Positions 24,662 to 36,660 of a stretch of 64,000 bases of DNA are shown piece by piece. The translations under genes and the position numbers were made by a program. The stretch comes from Combretum micranthum. Lineage: Eukaryota; Streptophyta; Magnoliopsida; Myrtales; Combretaceae. Below the pieces are notes generated by a model. It searched no databases, had not been told where the DNA came from, and saw nothing but the letters and a program-made list of their open reading frames with translations. The stretch is taken from contig JAMXBD010000024.1 of the NCBI GenBank assembly GCA_024138025.1, positions 1,364,001-1,428,000 of the forward strand, in the 5' to 3' direction. Numbering within the stretch: the stretch's first letter is position 1; each line of letters starts with the position of its first letter.

Positions 24662-25687
24662 GTATATATATGTGATTCTATGTTTATGCGTGAAATGAGA
24701 ATTAAGAATATCGCAACTTCAAACTGCCTGTTTAAGTATTTTTGTTTACCTACTTGTATGACTGCTTATTATTTGCTAAATTGATTGATCGTCCCTTAGT
24801 AAACTTTAATAAGGTTTGGCTTAAGAAAAATAAAACACTCACGCATAGCATCCATCGAGTCACATTTTTTGGAAGGCTACTACTCCTACGCGTGAGTTAG
24901 ATTGGCTGTTTTCGTGCTGTGACATGGGCCATGTTTCTTCCTAGAGAATCCAAATGGCCCGAGGAATGGACTCTAGGTTCAGAGCTGAGCCAACCGAACG
25001 CTTTGGGTAGGGACTTGGGGACTAGCAGTAGAAGATCGAGGATCTTCATCACCGATTCCCTAACCTTCAATACGAAGGGGTAAATCCGTTCTATATATAG
25101 TTTCCGGATAACTATATATATTTGCGTAATCATGTGATTGTTGCATTGTACGCATACCATATGTGTGAAAAATTAAATGAACTTGTTTGATAACATGGTG
25201 CAAATGAAAAGGAATATCTTACTAAGCTAATTGTAGCTTATACCCCTATAGATTTTGTTGAAACAAGTATACTCGTGGCTTAAATTGAGGATCATGACAT
25301 TAAGGAAGTCATGGAAGGATGTTAAGCTTCTATGAAGGAAATGGAAACATAAGATGAAGTAATTTTGTAAGGTTCTTTATATGTAATGAATTCTATGTTA
25401 GTATTTTGGAGATTCTAAGATGTATATTTATTTGAAGATAATAGAGGGACATGCCCCTAAGAATTGTAATTTAATATGTTTATGTTTTATGATAAGTATT
25501 CTCTTTGCCTTGTTACTTATTTATTATCAATATAAATTGCGTTACTCCGATGCGTTCCCTTGGTTGTGATGTACGCCTTGTACATGATATGGAAGCCTTT
25601 GCGTGACTGAGGTAGTCATTCCTAGGCTTTAATATTGTGTACGACGGACTGCCACGTTTAGGGTACCCCTCGGGGCGTGATAAGCTA

Positions 25688-26546
25688 TCTATATGAATAT
25701 CCTTAATGATAAGTAATATCAAGAATTCTTTTAGAAAACTTTTACTTTGCACAACTTTTGAAATCACTAGACTTAAGTAAACTAATGTTAATCCTTGCAA
25801 AATCCACATGCTTTTATCAAAACTCAACCTTAATGACCTATATGCCTAACACCTTCATTATTTTAATAAAACTCTTCATTTTGGAATTGGAAAATAGATA
25901 TTTACATAGGGGGTTTACCTAGTTACGAATTTTACAAGATTTCTAAGGAATGAAAACATTGTTTAATTTATACTTTGAAACATTTACCTGTTTTAGGATC
26001 ATACTTTGATAAATTTCGTTTATCCTTGTCAAAATTAGGTTTTTATTACATGTATTCCCTAGGACTCCTATTTTTCCATTGAAATCCTCATTTTGGCATT
26101 TGGAAATATGTGTTTAAATAGAGGTCATTTCTAAATCCGAATTTTTGAAATTTATATTTGAGATTGTTTCTTTTGTAAAACTTATATCATCTTTCTAAAA
26201 CTAATTCCTAATCAAACCTACTCCTTAAGGCTTCCATTTCTTTAATAAAAGTCTTGTTTTTGGGTTGAAAAATAGGTATTCATATATCAAGCCTTCTTTA
26301 TTATAAAATTTAAGTTGGTTATTGGGATTGAAACATAATGTTAACATAACTTTTATAAACTTTTCTTGTTTTGAAAATATCCCTTAGTAGATCTAAGTTT
26401 TACTCATTAAAACCACTCATTTACGATACATATTCCCTAAGCCTTTCATTTTTAATGTAACATACTCATTTTGGAGTTGAAAAATAGCTTTTCTATATAG
26501 GGCTCTTTTTAGATCCGAATTTCCAAAAATTATTTTTGTTGAAACT
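25688..26546 (-). mobile_element. Fragment of oldest minus-strand LTR (M1), modular part
   Basis: On the minus strand this stretch shows the same degenerate modules of about 190 bp (ATTCGGAT, then TTTCCAA...AAAATGAG) as the LTRs at 15807 and 39539. At least four units begin near 25860, 26080, 26235 and 26445 in plus coordinates. It joins 14170-14216 on the left and 39416-39538 on the right once the insertions are removed. There is no coding frame. Confidence 0.65.
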
Positions 26547-28233
26547 TGTTAAGTTCTCTAATAATGTTTTGATGATAACAAAACGATGATTAATTGTTTC
26601 TAATTTTATTTGTTAAGTATGATTGAACAGAAACTTATTCAGAACCTTTGATAGTTGTATAATTGAGTTATTACAAAGTCAGAAGTTATTTCAGAAGTTT
26701 CGTTTAAGCTTTGGTATCTAAAGAAAGTTTTTCAAAAGCATTTTTGAAAATTTCAATGAGACTCATATAAGCTTAACAAGCTAGTCAGAAGCAATTTCAG
26801 AACCTTCAGCGATGAAAAATAAGTCTGTCAAAAGCATTTTCAAAACTTACGTTAGTAGACATATATGCTTAACAAGCTAGTCAGAGGCAATTTTAGAACC
26901 TTAAGGATTGACACAAATTTTTCCAGATTCACCTAAAATTGTTTAAAATCTTAGATTTAAATATTTTTCAAGACCCAGCTCCACTTTTCAAGTATATTTG
27001 GCAAATATGCTTGATGTGTTTCACTTAAGTTAGATTTCATATCATGGGGATCTTTTCACATCAAGTTTTATATAAAGATTATATTGAAAATTATTTTGAT
27101 ATCTACAATATATTATTTTATGAAGTTTGGATATTTCATGAATTTATCTTTGGGATAACGAATATGATAAGATATGGAAGATAAGGTTATTTTAAAAAGA
27201 TATGGTTGTTACAAGAAAATCTTTGAAGATAAAAGTTGTTATAAGATTTCGGCATAAGATATGGATCATATTATTTTGTTATTATCCTTATTAGATAAAT
27301 AACATAATTTCATTAAGATTTTATGGGACAAGATATCATCAAATATATTGAAGTTTATCCAAAGAAAAATAATAAGAGAAGATCACGTGGAATTGTTGGA
27401 GCATATTGTGTTATCAAGATCTATTTGTTCAGATTGCAAGAGAAGATCACAGTAATTTCATATCAATTCAACGAAATATCTATAGCTAATATCAACAAAA
27501 TTATCTCAACAACACTTATTCGATTTTTTGAATTTCGAAGAAGGAGCAGCTGGATGTTTTGAATTTTCAAATAAGGATAAAGATGAAATAGATTTGTAGC
27601 CGAGATACAAGGGATATTATATCAATTTTTCAACTAGCTATTGGACGTGGAAAAACAAGAAATAAATATTGAAGAAATCAGAAGGAACTTCGGAAGAAGA
27701 AAAAAAAGCTTCACACGCAGCAAGAAATCTTCTTACTTCTCCCACATACAAACCAAGATTACATTACCTTCATACAAGCTTCATAGATCCGAAATTGTGC
27801 AGTTACTTTTTATTGCATTTATCCTTCGAATTTTTTTGAAGGAACATTGTTGTTGCCTTCTTAGATTAATTATTTAGTTACAAGTGTAGACTTTATAGAT
27901 CGATTGTAGCTAGATGATAGCATTGAGAATCGAGCAGAGAGGATTGCATTATCTTGTAACCTTGAATATTTTTGATATAGTGAAACATAACCCGTAGGAT
28001 AATGGGGTCCTCGACGTGGAGCTAGAAGAGTGGACTGGCGCACAAGGCGGAACCACTATAAATAGCTACTTGATCTTCTTTTTTCCTCATCTTTTATTTT
28101 TCAGTAATTCATTGTTAGCATTATTTAATTGATATATTGTTTTCATGTTTAAAACTTAAAGGGAAATTTTAAAAGGTGAAATTTTCAAATAATCGATTCA
28201 ACCCCCCTTCTTGATTATGATTTGAGTGATCCA
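26547..28233 (+). repeat. 5' LTR of Sirevirus (about 1.68 kb)
   Basis: It matches 37735-39410. The U3 region carries a partial repeat with a 96-bp period: GCTTAACAAGCTAGTCAGA at 26771 and again at 26867, each followed by GGCAATTT- or GCAATTT-type sequence and AGAACCTT. The TATA box is only about 170 bp from the LTR end, so U3 makes up most of the LTR. The last dozen bases differ from the 3' LTR end (GGGACCAACA), so the right boundary is approximate. Confidence 0.9.
28057..28065 (+). promoter_or_regulatory. TATA box of Sirevirus 5' LTR
   Basis: TATAAATAG follows AACCAC and precedes a TCTTCTTTTTTCC leader. The matching box in the 3' LTR is at 39234-39242. Confidence 0.8.
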
Positions 28234-28240
28234 TTTAAAA

Positions 28241-29693
28241 ATGGCTGAGAATAATGTAGCAATTAATCGTGTACCTTTTTTGATGGCTCAAATTCATATT
28301 GGAGAATGCGTATGGAAACTTATATAAAAGCTAATGATTATGATTCTTGGCAGGTAATTTCCATTAGAGATAATGTCATTACAATGAATGGAAATTCAGT
28401 CCTGATAGATACTGAAAAGAAGATCATTGAAAAGAACAACAAAGCTAAAAATTTGTTGTTAACTACCATGGCTGCTTTAGAGTTTTATTTAATATCTTCA
28501 TATGGAATAGCAAAAGAAATATGGGATAGGTTAACTAAAACTTATGAAGGAACCAATACAATTAAAGAAACTAAAATTAATACTTTACTTCAGCAATATG
28601 AGTTATTTAAGTTTAAAACTGATGAGTCTATTAAAGATGCATTCAACAGGTTTACTACAATTACGAAAGAGCTGGCATCACTTGGCAAAGTGATTGGTGA
28701 TCCTGATCTTGTGAGGAAGATGCTGAGAATCCTACCACCAACTTGGGATGCAAAGAAAACTACTATAGAAGAAGCACATGATCTCAACAAACTTTCTCTT
28801 AGCCAACTAAGAGAAAGGTTAATGGCTTATGAATCTCATAAGAAAACCACACAAGGAGAGGAAAGTAGTACTAAAGGGATTGCTTTCAAAGCTAAAGAAG
28901 TCATTCAAACAGGATCGGATGATAGTGAAGATGAAGATGAAGAAGACATCACATTACTTGCAAAAAGCTCAATCGATTCTTCAAGAAACGAAGAGGTAAG
29001 AAATTTAGTATTTTTAAGAGAACTACTGAATATAAGAAAAATGATGCAGGAAAGGGATACAAGGAAAAAGAAAAGAAAAAAGAGAAGAAAGAAATCCAAT
29101 GATATGAGCTCCAATACAAGAAGAAAAGTCAAGCAATGTTAGCTACATGGAGTGATTTGGATGATACAAAAAGTGGACCAGAAGATTCGGATGGAGATGA
29201 AGAAGAAGCAAATTTATGTCTCATGGCAACTTCTGAGGTATACTCTGAATCTGAAAATGAAATTACTGAAGATGATATGCTTATTGAAATGAAAAAATTA
29301 TTAAAAGCACTTAAAAAGGCTGACTTAAAGATAACTAAGTATGATAATGAAGTTAAGTTGCTTAAAAATGAAAAGGAAGCTTTAAAGCAAACCAACTCTT
29401 TACTTGTTGATGAAAATGACATATTAAAGCATGATCTTGAAAAGTTAGATGTAGGTAATGAAAAACTAAGAAAAGATAATGGTTTGTTAAAGGAAGAAAC
29501 CGGAGTATTAAAAGTGAAAATAGATGAATTATCAAATTCAATAAAGAATACATTTAACAAATTTAATGAAAGTGATAAGAAATTAACAATGTTAATCTCA
29601 TCACAAAGATTGCCTTTTGAAAAGCATGGTTTAGGTTATGAGCATGGATTTAGTTCGAATTTAACTAAAGAAAAATGTGTTGGTAAAAGCTAA
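28241..29693 (+). pseudogene. gag of Sirevirus, broken
   Basis: The frame opens with ATG at 28241 (MAENNVAINRVPF) directly after the LTR. A run of six T at 28276-28281 is out of register by one base, so the capsid continues in another frame from about 28282. The 278-residue piece at 28306-29142 includes METYIKANDYDSW and the long helical copia capsid domain through LRERLMAYESHKK. It is followed by an acidic stretch (DDSEDEDEEDI) and a Lys-rich stretch. A second piece (29136-29693) has MLATWSDLDD, EEEANLCLMATSE and a long heptad-like coiled coil. Gag would form the particle. A second frameshift near 29690 leads into the nucleocapsid-like part. Confidence 0.85.
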
Positions 29694-30130
29694 ACCAAAT
29701 ACAAATAATGAATCAAGTAAGAAAAAGCAAGTTTTGAAGAAGAATCATGTAAAAGGAATTATGTACGCAACACCAGAAGGTATTTCGGAAGCTATACTTC
29801 TTATGAAAATAATACCAAAAGGTATTCCAGAAGGTATCCGACACATGAAAATAATACCAGAAGGTATTTCAAAAGGTATCTTACATATGAAAACAATACC
29901 AGAAGGTATTTCAGAAGTTACATATGCAAAATAACATGAAATAAGTAAACAAGTATAGTAATGATAGTTTATATGCGTGTTTCTTTTATAATAAACCTGG
30001 TCATATTGAGAAATATTACTATTATAAAAGAAACAAGCTTAGTAATGAACAAGTTAAACAAAGAAACCAAACGAGCTTGTCTTCTAAAGGACCCAAACTT
30101 GTTTGGGTTCCTAAAAAGGTTTAATCCTTT
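29677..30130 (+). pseudogene. Nucleocapsid-like end of Sirevirus gag with mutated zinc knuckle
   Basis: A Lys-rich segment (29677-29760) leads into a 42-bp tandem repeat and then into a zinc-knuckle-like segment at 29978-30022. That segment reads CFFYNKPGHIEKYYYYKRN: the first Cys and the His are kept, but the second and last Cys positions are Tyr. Both changes fit TGT/TGC to TAT/TAC, that is G to A. The frames of the repeat and knuckle differ, so more than one frameshift is present. RNA packaging by this product would be lost. Confidence 0.7.
29772..29931 (+). repeat. 42-bp tandem repeat in gag, about 3.7 units
   Basis: Units start at 29772, 29814, 29856 and 29898 with ACCAGAAGGTATT or a one-base variant. 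In one frame they encode an Arg/Tyr-rich 14-residue unit (RRYF, RRYP, YENNT), in another an IPEGIS unit. The basic Arg/Tyr reading is the likelier ancestral one because it would precede the zinc knuckle as an RNA-binding stretch. Confidence 0.8.
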
Positions 30131-30149
30131 TGAATTTTGCAAGAACATG

Positions 30150-30448
30150 AAGCTAAGATTAGAGGAACATGGTATCTAGACAGTGGATGTTCCAGACATA
30201 TGACTGGAAATGCTTCATTGTTCACTAGCATAACATGGGAAGAAAAAGGATATGAGAAATTTGGAGATGACAGTAGAGATAAAATTGTTGCAACCGGAAG
30301 TATTGGTATGTCTCCTTACATCATAGAAAATGTTTATCTAGTTAAAGGTTTAAAACATAATCTCTTAAGCATTAGCCAATTATGTGACAAAGGTTACAAA
30401 ATGATTTTTGAAAATGACAAATGTTTGCTTTTGATCAAAATGGTTTAA
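30150..30448 (+). pseudogene. Aspartic protease of Sirevirus (Ty1/copia type)
   Basis: The piece contains GTWYLDSGCSRHMTG with the active-site Asp codon at 30179-30181. This is the usual opening of copia protease, and it continues to LKHNLLSISQLCDKGY at about 30350-30405. The frame then shifts near 30430. It would cut the Gag-Pol precursor. Confidence 0.85.
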
Positions 30449-31479
30449 AATTATTTGAAGGTTTTAGAAAGAAAAATATATATTTGATAAAACCAAATGA
30501 AGTTGAAAATGTATGTTGCTTGCTATCAATGAATGACAATATTTTTGCTTGGCATAAACTTTTAGGTCATGTGAATTTTAAACAATTAGAAAAATCATCT
30601 AAAAAGAATATAGTAAGAGGTTTGCCTAAAATAAATATTAAACAAGATGTCAAATGTGATACTTGCTTGAAAAATAAAATGGTTTCTGTAACACATAAAA
30701 GTAAAAATGAAATTTCAACAAAATGACCTCTTGAATTGTTGCATCTTGATTTGTTTGAGCCTACAAGAGTATTAAGCATGGGTAGAAGTAAATATGGACT
30801 TGTGATTGTTGATGATTATTCAAGATATATATGCTTAGGTTTTATTCTTGCATCATAAGAGAGATACCTTTGATTCTTTTCAAAAATTTGCAAAACTAAT
30901 TCAAAACAAAAAAGGAGTTTCCATAATTACTTTTAGAACTGATCATGGAGCTAAGTTTCAAAATTCAAAATTTATAAACTTTTGTGAAGAACAAGGTATA
31001 TCTCATAATTTCTCAGCTCATATACACCTCGACAAAATGGAGTTGTAGAACGCAAAAATAGAACTATACAAGAAATGACAAGATCTATGTTAAATGAAAG
31101 TGGTATTGTTGAGTATTTTCGGGTAGAAGCAGTATCTACAGCTTGCTATATCATCAATCGAGTTTATATTCAACCTATGACATCCAAGATGGCATATGAG
31201 CTCTTTAAAGGTAAGAAGCCTAATGTGTCTTATTTTCATATTTTTGGTTCTGAATGCTTTGTGAAGAAGAATGTTTTTAATCTTGGTAAGTTTGATGAAA
31301 GATTTGTTGAATCTATATTTTTAGGATATTCTTTAAATATTCAAGCTTATCGTGTTTTTAATAAATCAATAAAAATGGTTGAAGAATCAATAAATGTTAA
31401 GTTTGTTGAAGATGTAAAGGATGATGAATCTGATGATGAAAAAAATCCAATTCTAAAGAGGAAGCTAGTTCAGAACTAA
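30449..31479 (+). pseudogene. GAG-pre-integrase and integrase of Sirevirus, broken
   Basis: The zinc-binding part is seen as AWHKLLGHVNFKQLEK (about 30546) and CDTCLKNK (30657). After a TGA at 30724 the catalytic core begins with HLDLFEPTR (first Asp, 30744) and continues after a frame break. The second Asp is in RTDHGAKF (30939), and the Glu is in VVERKNRTIQEM (about 31042). The C-terminal part runs to an acidic stretch (EDVKDDESDDE) at 31401-31441 and the end of the frame at 31479. All three catalytic residues are kept, but stops and frameshifts break the chain. It lies before RT, the copia order. Confidence 0.85.
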
Positions 31480-31572
31480 AGTTTGAAGCACCAGCTGTTG
31501 GAATCCATGAATGTGGAAATCCAAAACCTTTTCTAGAAGGTAACACAGAAGGTACTTCTGAACCTATAGAAT

Positions 31573-33228
31573 TTGAACCAGAAACCTCTAAGGCTTGGAA
31601 ATAAATCTGCTCATCCTCCTGAACAAATTATAGGTGATATTCAATCTGGTGTTGGAACAAGAGCTAATCTACAAGATTTTGAAAATCATTTTGCATTATT
31701 ATCTAAATTTGAGCCTAACCATGTTGATGAAGCCTTAAATGACAATGATTGGATTGATGCCATGCAAGATGAGCTAAATCAATTTCAAAGAAATAATGTA
31801 TGGAATCTTGTGCTTAGACCTAAAAGAAAATCTATAATTGGTACTAAATGGGTTTTCAAAAATAAATTAGATGAAGATGGTAAAATTGTTAGAAACAAAG
31901 CAAGATTAGTAGCTAAAGGATATTCACAAGAAGAAGGAATAGACTTTGATGAAACATATGCACCTATAGCTAGATTAGAAGCAATTCATTTGATGCTTGC
32001 ATATGCATGTTTCAAAAATTTCAAAGTTTTTCAAATGGATGTAAAAAGTGCATTTTTAAATGGTTTTATAAAAGAAAAAGTTTTTGTAGAACAACCCCTA
32101 GTTTTGAAGATCCTTTTAAACCTGATTATGTTTACAAATTAAATAAAGCTTTATATTGTTTAAAACAAGCCCCAAGGGCATGGTATGAAAGATTAAGTTT
32201 ATTTCTACTTTCTAAAGGTTTTCAAAGAGGAACTATTGACACAACTTTATTTCTAAAATCATGTGATCAAGATATCTTAATTATTCAAATATATGTGGAT
32301 GATATTATATTTGGGTCTACTAATTAAATATATTGTCAAGAGTTTGTTAAGTTAATGCAAGTAAAATTTGAAATGTCTATGATGGGAGAATTGACATTCT
32401 TTCTTGGACTGCAAATTAAACAAATAAAGGAAGGAATTTTTATACATAAACAAAAATACACTAAACAAATTCTTAAGATATTTAGGTATGAAGGATGCAA
32501 AGGAGCTGCAACACCTATGAGTACTTCAACAAGGTTACATTATGACACAAATGGGAAAAAGGTGAATGAAAAATTATATAGAAGTCTCATTGGTTCATTA
32601 TTATATTTAACTGCATCCAGACCTTATATTCTTTTCAGTTTATGTGTGCAAGATTTCAAAATACACCAACAGAAACACATTTGATAACTGTTAAAAGAAT
32701 TTTTAAGTACTTGCTAAATACTTCTAAACCGGGCCTCTGGTACCCTAAAAATCAAAATTTTGATTTATTAGGATATTCTGATGTAGATTATGCTGGTTGC
32801 AAAATTGATAGAAAAAGCACATCTGGTACTTGTCAATTCTAGGTGACAAATTAGTTTCTTGATCATCTAAGAAACAAAATTTTGTTGCCTTATCTACAAT
32901 AGAAGCAGAATATGTTTCTATTGGTAATTGTTGTACTCAAATGCTTTGGATTAAACAACAATTATAGGATTATGGTTTATTTTATAAAAATATACCAATT
33001 AAATGTGATAATACAAGTGCAATTAATCTGACAAAAAATCCAGTACATCATTCAAGATCTCACATTGAAATTCATCATCATTTTATTTCAGATCATGTAG
33101 TTAATGGTAATATTGTTGTTGAGTTTATGCCTTCTAATATGCAATTTGCGGATATATTTACGAAACCGCTTGAAAAATTGAATTTTGAATATATAAGAAA
33201 TGAAATTGGAATTTGCCATCCTTTTTAA
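31573..33228 (+). pseudogene. Reverse transcriptase and RNase H of Sirevirus, broken
   Basis: RT starts in [14 protein letters not shown] (31744) and carries [30 protein letters not shown] (31903), [10 protein letters not shown] with the first catalytic Asp (about 32035), LKQAPRAWY (32160) and IQIYVDDIIFGSTN with the catalytic pair (about 32286-32327). RNase H is seen in GYSDVDYAGC (32772), TIEAEYVSIG (32896) and DNTSAINLTKNP (33007). The terminal segment has FADIFTKPL (33147), and TAA lies at 33226-33228. Frameshifts near 32100, 32328 and 32650 and stops near 32840 and 32968 disable it. It is the best-preserved gene of this element. Confidence 0.9.
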
Positions 33229-33427
33229 AAAGGAAATTTTGGAAATTGTGATATTCAATTCCCATTTATGTTACATTAAGAGTAACTTCCCTAATTTTTT
33301 ATTAAAAAATAATAAGAGATTTTTTTTTTCGAGAATTTTTTTTTTTTTACTGTCAAATTAAAATTATTTCAAGTCTTCATTTTTATCCTCTTTCACTCAA
33401 GTGTCTTTCCACATTCCTTTTGCAAAA
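33229..33427 (+). other. Spacer between pol and third ORF
   Basis: AT-rich DNA with T-runs (33317-33350). No coding frame is seen. Confidence 0.6.
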
Positions 33428-35116
33428 ATGGTGCCTAAGAAGTCTGAGAGAATCAAACAAAAGTCTTTCAAAACTAAACCTCTGATACACCTCTAGTAAT
33501 CCACGAAGATTCTTCTGATTCTGAAAAGACACCATCTTGATCACCATCACTGTTAAAGACTTGAGAGATTCGTTCTAAAATGGCTCAAGAATCGACCCAA
33601 GGTTCAAAGAAAACGAAAGGAACCCCTCAAGAACCCATTTCAGAACCTATGGAAGAAGAACACCCCATCTCTTCTCGATCAGAAGCGGTTATAGAACCTT
33701 CGAAAAAGTCACCAGAGAAAGAAAAGAAGTCATCTTTTTCGAAGAAGGGTAAAGAAAAAGTGGAATGAAAACAGGGTTCTTCTTCGAGTTCTTCGAGTTT
33801 TAGAAGTAGTTGAAAAACTCTAAATCAAGTCCTACGATTTTGGCTAAATCAATGTATCGCAAAAAAAGTGAGGTGTGTGCATGCAGTTATATCGATTTCA
33901 ATTTCTTTACTAATAATGGATTATACTTGAATGAGCTGTTAGAATTGATAGGCTATGTATCCTTATGTTCTATGCAAGTTCTGGTTTATGGAGAATGCAT
34001 AAAGGAATTTTATGAAAGTTTGAATTTTTCGAAAGAGAATGTGTTGATTTCTAAAGTAAATGGATAAAAGTTTACTATCTCTCGACAAGACTTGATTACT
34101 TGTTTTGGAATAGAAGATGTAAATGATGATATAGAGATAATGAATTTATCAAGGAATGAGTTGTTTATTGTTGTGAATGGAGGCTTAGAAATGGATTATA
34201 GTAGAGAAGCCATGGTTATGGACTTTGAACTATTCCCACGGATTTTACACAAAATCATTATAGAGTGCTTTTGTCCACGAAAAGGAAGTTCAACTTCCAT
34301 GTCCATTGATCATGCGCAAATTATCTTTGCCATGATAAAGAAGAAGAAGATTGATGTTGCTTCTAGAGTAATAGACCAAATCTGGAAGAATAGAGAGAGC
34401 ATGATTTTTGGAAACATGTTGATGAAACTATTTGAGTTTAAAGCAATCCAACTTCCACCAAGTTCTCCAGAACCCATCAAATTAAAAAGGATTGGAAAAG
34501 AAGTGTTTCATCACATGTCAATCCATGTAAAAGATTGTCTATGGTATGCTCATGATGGGTCACATTATCTTGATGAGAGACATAGGGTTAAGGAATTCCT
34601 TTCGGATCCTCAATTCCAAATGTTCAAGTGTTAGAGGAACATCCAGAGGTTGGTGTGGATGCTGATGTAGGAAAATCAAAGAAAAGAAAATTAGATGAAG
34701 GTGGAAGTTCTTCATTTTCTGACACTAAGTCTTTGAACCTTGATGAACTTAAAAATATGATTCAAGAATCCATCAATAGTGAGTTGAAAGATCTTATCCA
34801 TAATACTGTGAAGGACGAGCTCAAAGCTTTTCAAGGAATGGAACAAAAGACTATCAATGATTTGATCAAACAAATCAGAGATGATTCTAATAAGCTTTTC
34901 ACTGAATTCAAAAATTATAGAATTCTCTATGCTGAATTTAGTGAGCATACCAAAAGAGATCTAAATCATAACGCCACAAATTTTACTCGATTGGTAGAAC
35001 AATTAAGGCAAGTTGGAGATTCTATCACGTCAAGGTTCAACCATCTCGATTTGAAGATAGGTCAAAACATCAAGGCTACGAAGAACATTCAAGTAGAAAT
35101 TCAAATGTTTCTCTAG
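33428..35116 (+). pseudogene. Env-position (third) ORF of Sirevirus, broken
   Basis: The likely start is ATG at 33428 (MVPKKSERIKQK). A disordered charged region follows (33580-33768), then a globular part in two frames (33810-34634) with FYESLNFSKEN, LFIVVNGG and HMSIHVKDCLWYAHDG. The C-terminal part (34628-35116) has a KKRKLDEGG basic signal and a long helical, probably coiled-coil tail. The position between pol and the 3' LTR matches the ORF often called env-like in Sireviruses. I see no signal peptide or clear transmembrane segment, so a true envelope role is not supported. At least four breaks are present. Confidence 0.7.
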
Positions 35117-35244
35117 GCACATTTTCTAGATTATGTTCGACGAGGAGCTCATGTGATTGATCTAGAATCTTTACCTAAAATGTCTTCAACCTCGTCACCA
35201 TCATCTAAAAAATCCAAACCTATATGATTCTCTTCATCTGTCAT
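35117..35244 (+). other. Sirevirus 3' noncoding region, left part
   Basis: Sequence continues from the third ORF and resumes at 37422 after the solo LTR. No frame is assigned. Confidence 0.6.
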
Positions 35245-36119
35245 TGTCGAGCCTGGATTTTCCCACTATCTGGTTCATTTCTCCTAACCCGATTCACATT
35301 AAACCCGAACCCATTTAACATGAATCCTCGACTAGGGGTTAAAAGAAATTCTCATTTTTGAAAATGATTTAGAGTCGCCACCTGATATAAATCGGGAAAA
35401 ATAAAAAGCTAGGATCAATGGGTCGGTTGATCCTAACTTAGCTACTAGTCTGCGAAAATTTGATTTGAAAAAATCAACTTTTAAAAACCAGATATCATGG
35501 ATTCGAGGGCTAACCTATTAAAACCAAATTGGTTACCACTTTTGGAATTTTAAATTTATGACCTATCCTTTTCATGCTCAAAAATTCAAATGATACATTA
35601 TGAAACAATATTCACAAATCACATTATTCATTTTTTTATTTTTATGTGCTTTTATTCATTTTTTTTTAGAATATGAATATTAACCAAATATATTTTTAAA
35701 ACAAAAACTTATATTTAACCAAAATTTATTCACAATATAAAAAAATAATTATTTTTTTTTATGTTTTAATGTCGCCCCGCAGGTGCCTACGTACTCGCTA
35801 ATCGAGATCAGACAAAACGTAGTTCTCTTTGGTTTTATAAAATTTTTAATTTGTTTGTATTTTTTATTTTAGAAACCCGCCAAGTTTAAGTATTTAATCA
35901 ATTTTTATTTTGTAAATTCCTAAAGAGATCTAATTTTTGTATTTTTGTTTTTTGAAAATTCTTAAAAGATACTAATTTTGGAAAAACCCCATTTATTATT
36001 ATTTTTTTGTTAATTTAGAAAATAACTAAGTAATATTTATATAAGGACTAAGAAAACATTTTTTTCTTATTTTCCGAAATTAATTATATAATAAAAATAT
36101 AATAAAATAATACGGACTG

Positions 36120-36330
36120 ACCTAGGCCATTAGATCTTCTTGGATCAGATCTGGATCGTCTGATCTGATTACTTAATCAGAGTCGTCTGATCACTTGATT
36201 TTAAATCTGGAGCGTTGATTAGCTTGATCAACTCTGGGCCGTCTGATCTAGATGATCGAATCTGGAGCGTAGGATCTGGGCTGACTGTTGACCGTTGTCC
36301 GATGATCGTTGATCGATGACCGAAGACAAC
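36120..36330 (+). repeat. GATC-rich degenerate repeat in solo LTR
   Basis: Short units such as ATCTGGATCGTCTGATC and ATCTGGAGCGT recur with many GATC tetramers in about 210 bases. They lie upstream of the minisatellite. The function is unknown. Confidence 0.55.
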
Positions 36331-36660
36331 AACGATGACAAAAAAAAAAAATTTGGAACCTTGTCAAATGATCTGGTCGGCTTCGTTGGAGCTCGAGTGG
36401 TTATGGGAGCTATTGGTGGCTTGGAGGTGGCTTAGACGGCGGTCAGAGCGGCAGCGGCCTTGGTGGTGAAAGTTCAAATTCGTTTGGTTCTTGCTCTTGT
36501 TCTCTCTCTTTTTTTTTCTTTTTTGAATTTTTTTTTTGGATTTTCCCTTGCTATGCTCTCTCTTGTTCGAATTTTTTTTTTCAGATCTGGATCTTGTGTC
36601 TTGAGGAGGATCGGGGTTGTGGTTTATATAGAGCTGGAGGGGAAGTGAAACAGATCACGA

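Larger units (their letters stand above)
14217..25682 (+). mobile_element. Solo Tekay-type LTR, 4.36 kb, split by two younger LTRs
   Basis: It starts TGTAAACCCC and ends GGGGCGTGATA, with CA changed to TA at the tip. The target duplication AGCTA (14212-14216 and 25683-25687) is perfect. Its parts are 14217-15806, 19207-20955 and 24667-25682. It carries the TATA box at 15367, a donor-like site at 15592 (TTTAG|GTAAAC), an acceptor-like site at 20774, the frame GDEGYKNTLPEDYYD-stop, and the terminal GGACTGCCACG...GGGTACC block at 25647-25671. No coding region or primer site belongs to it, so it arose by recombination between the two LTRs of a former element. Confidence 0.92.

Noticed and set aside
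27323..27877. ORFs in Sirevirus 5' LTR
   Set aside because: They lie in U3. The matching 3' LTR has the frames shifted by indels, so no coding constraint is seen.
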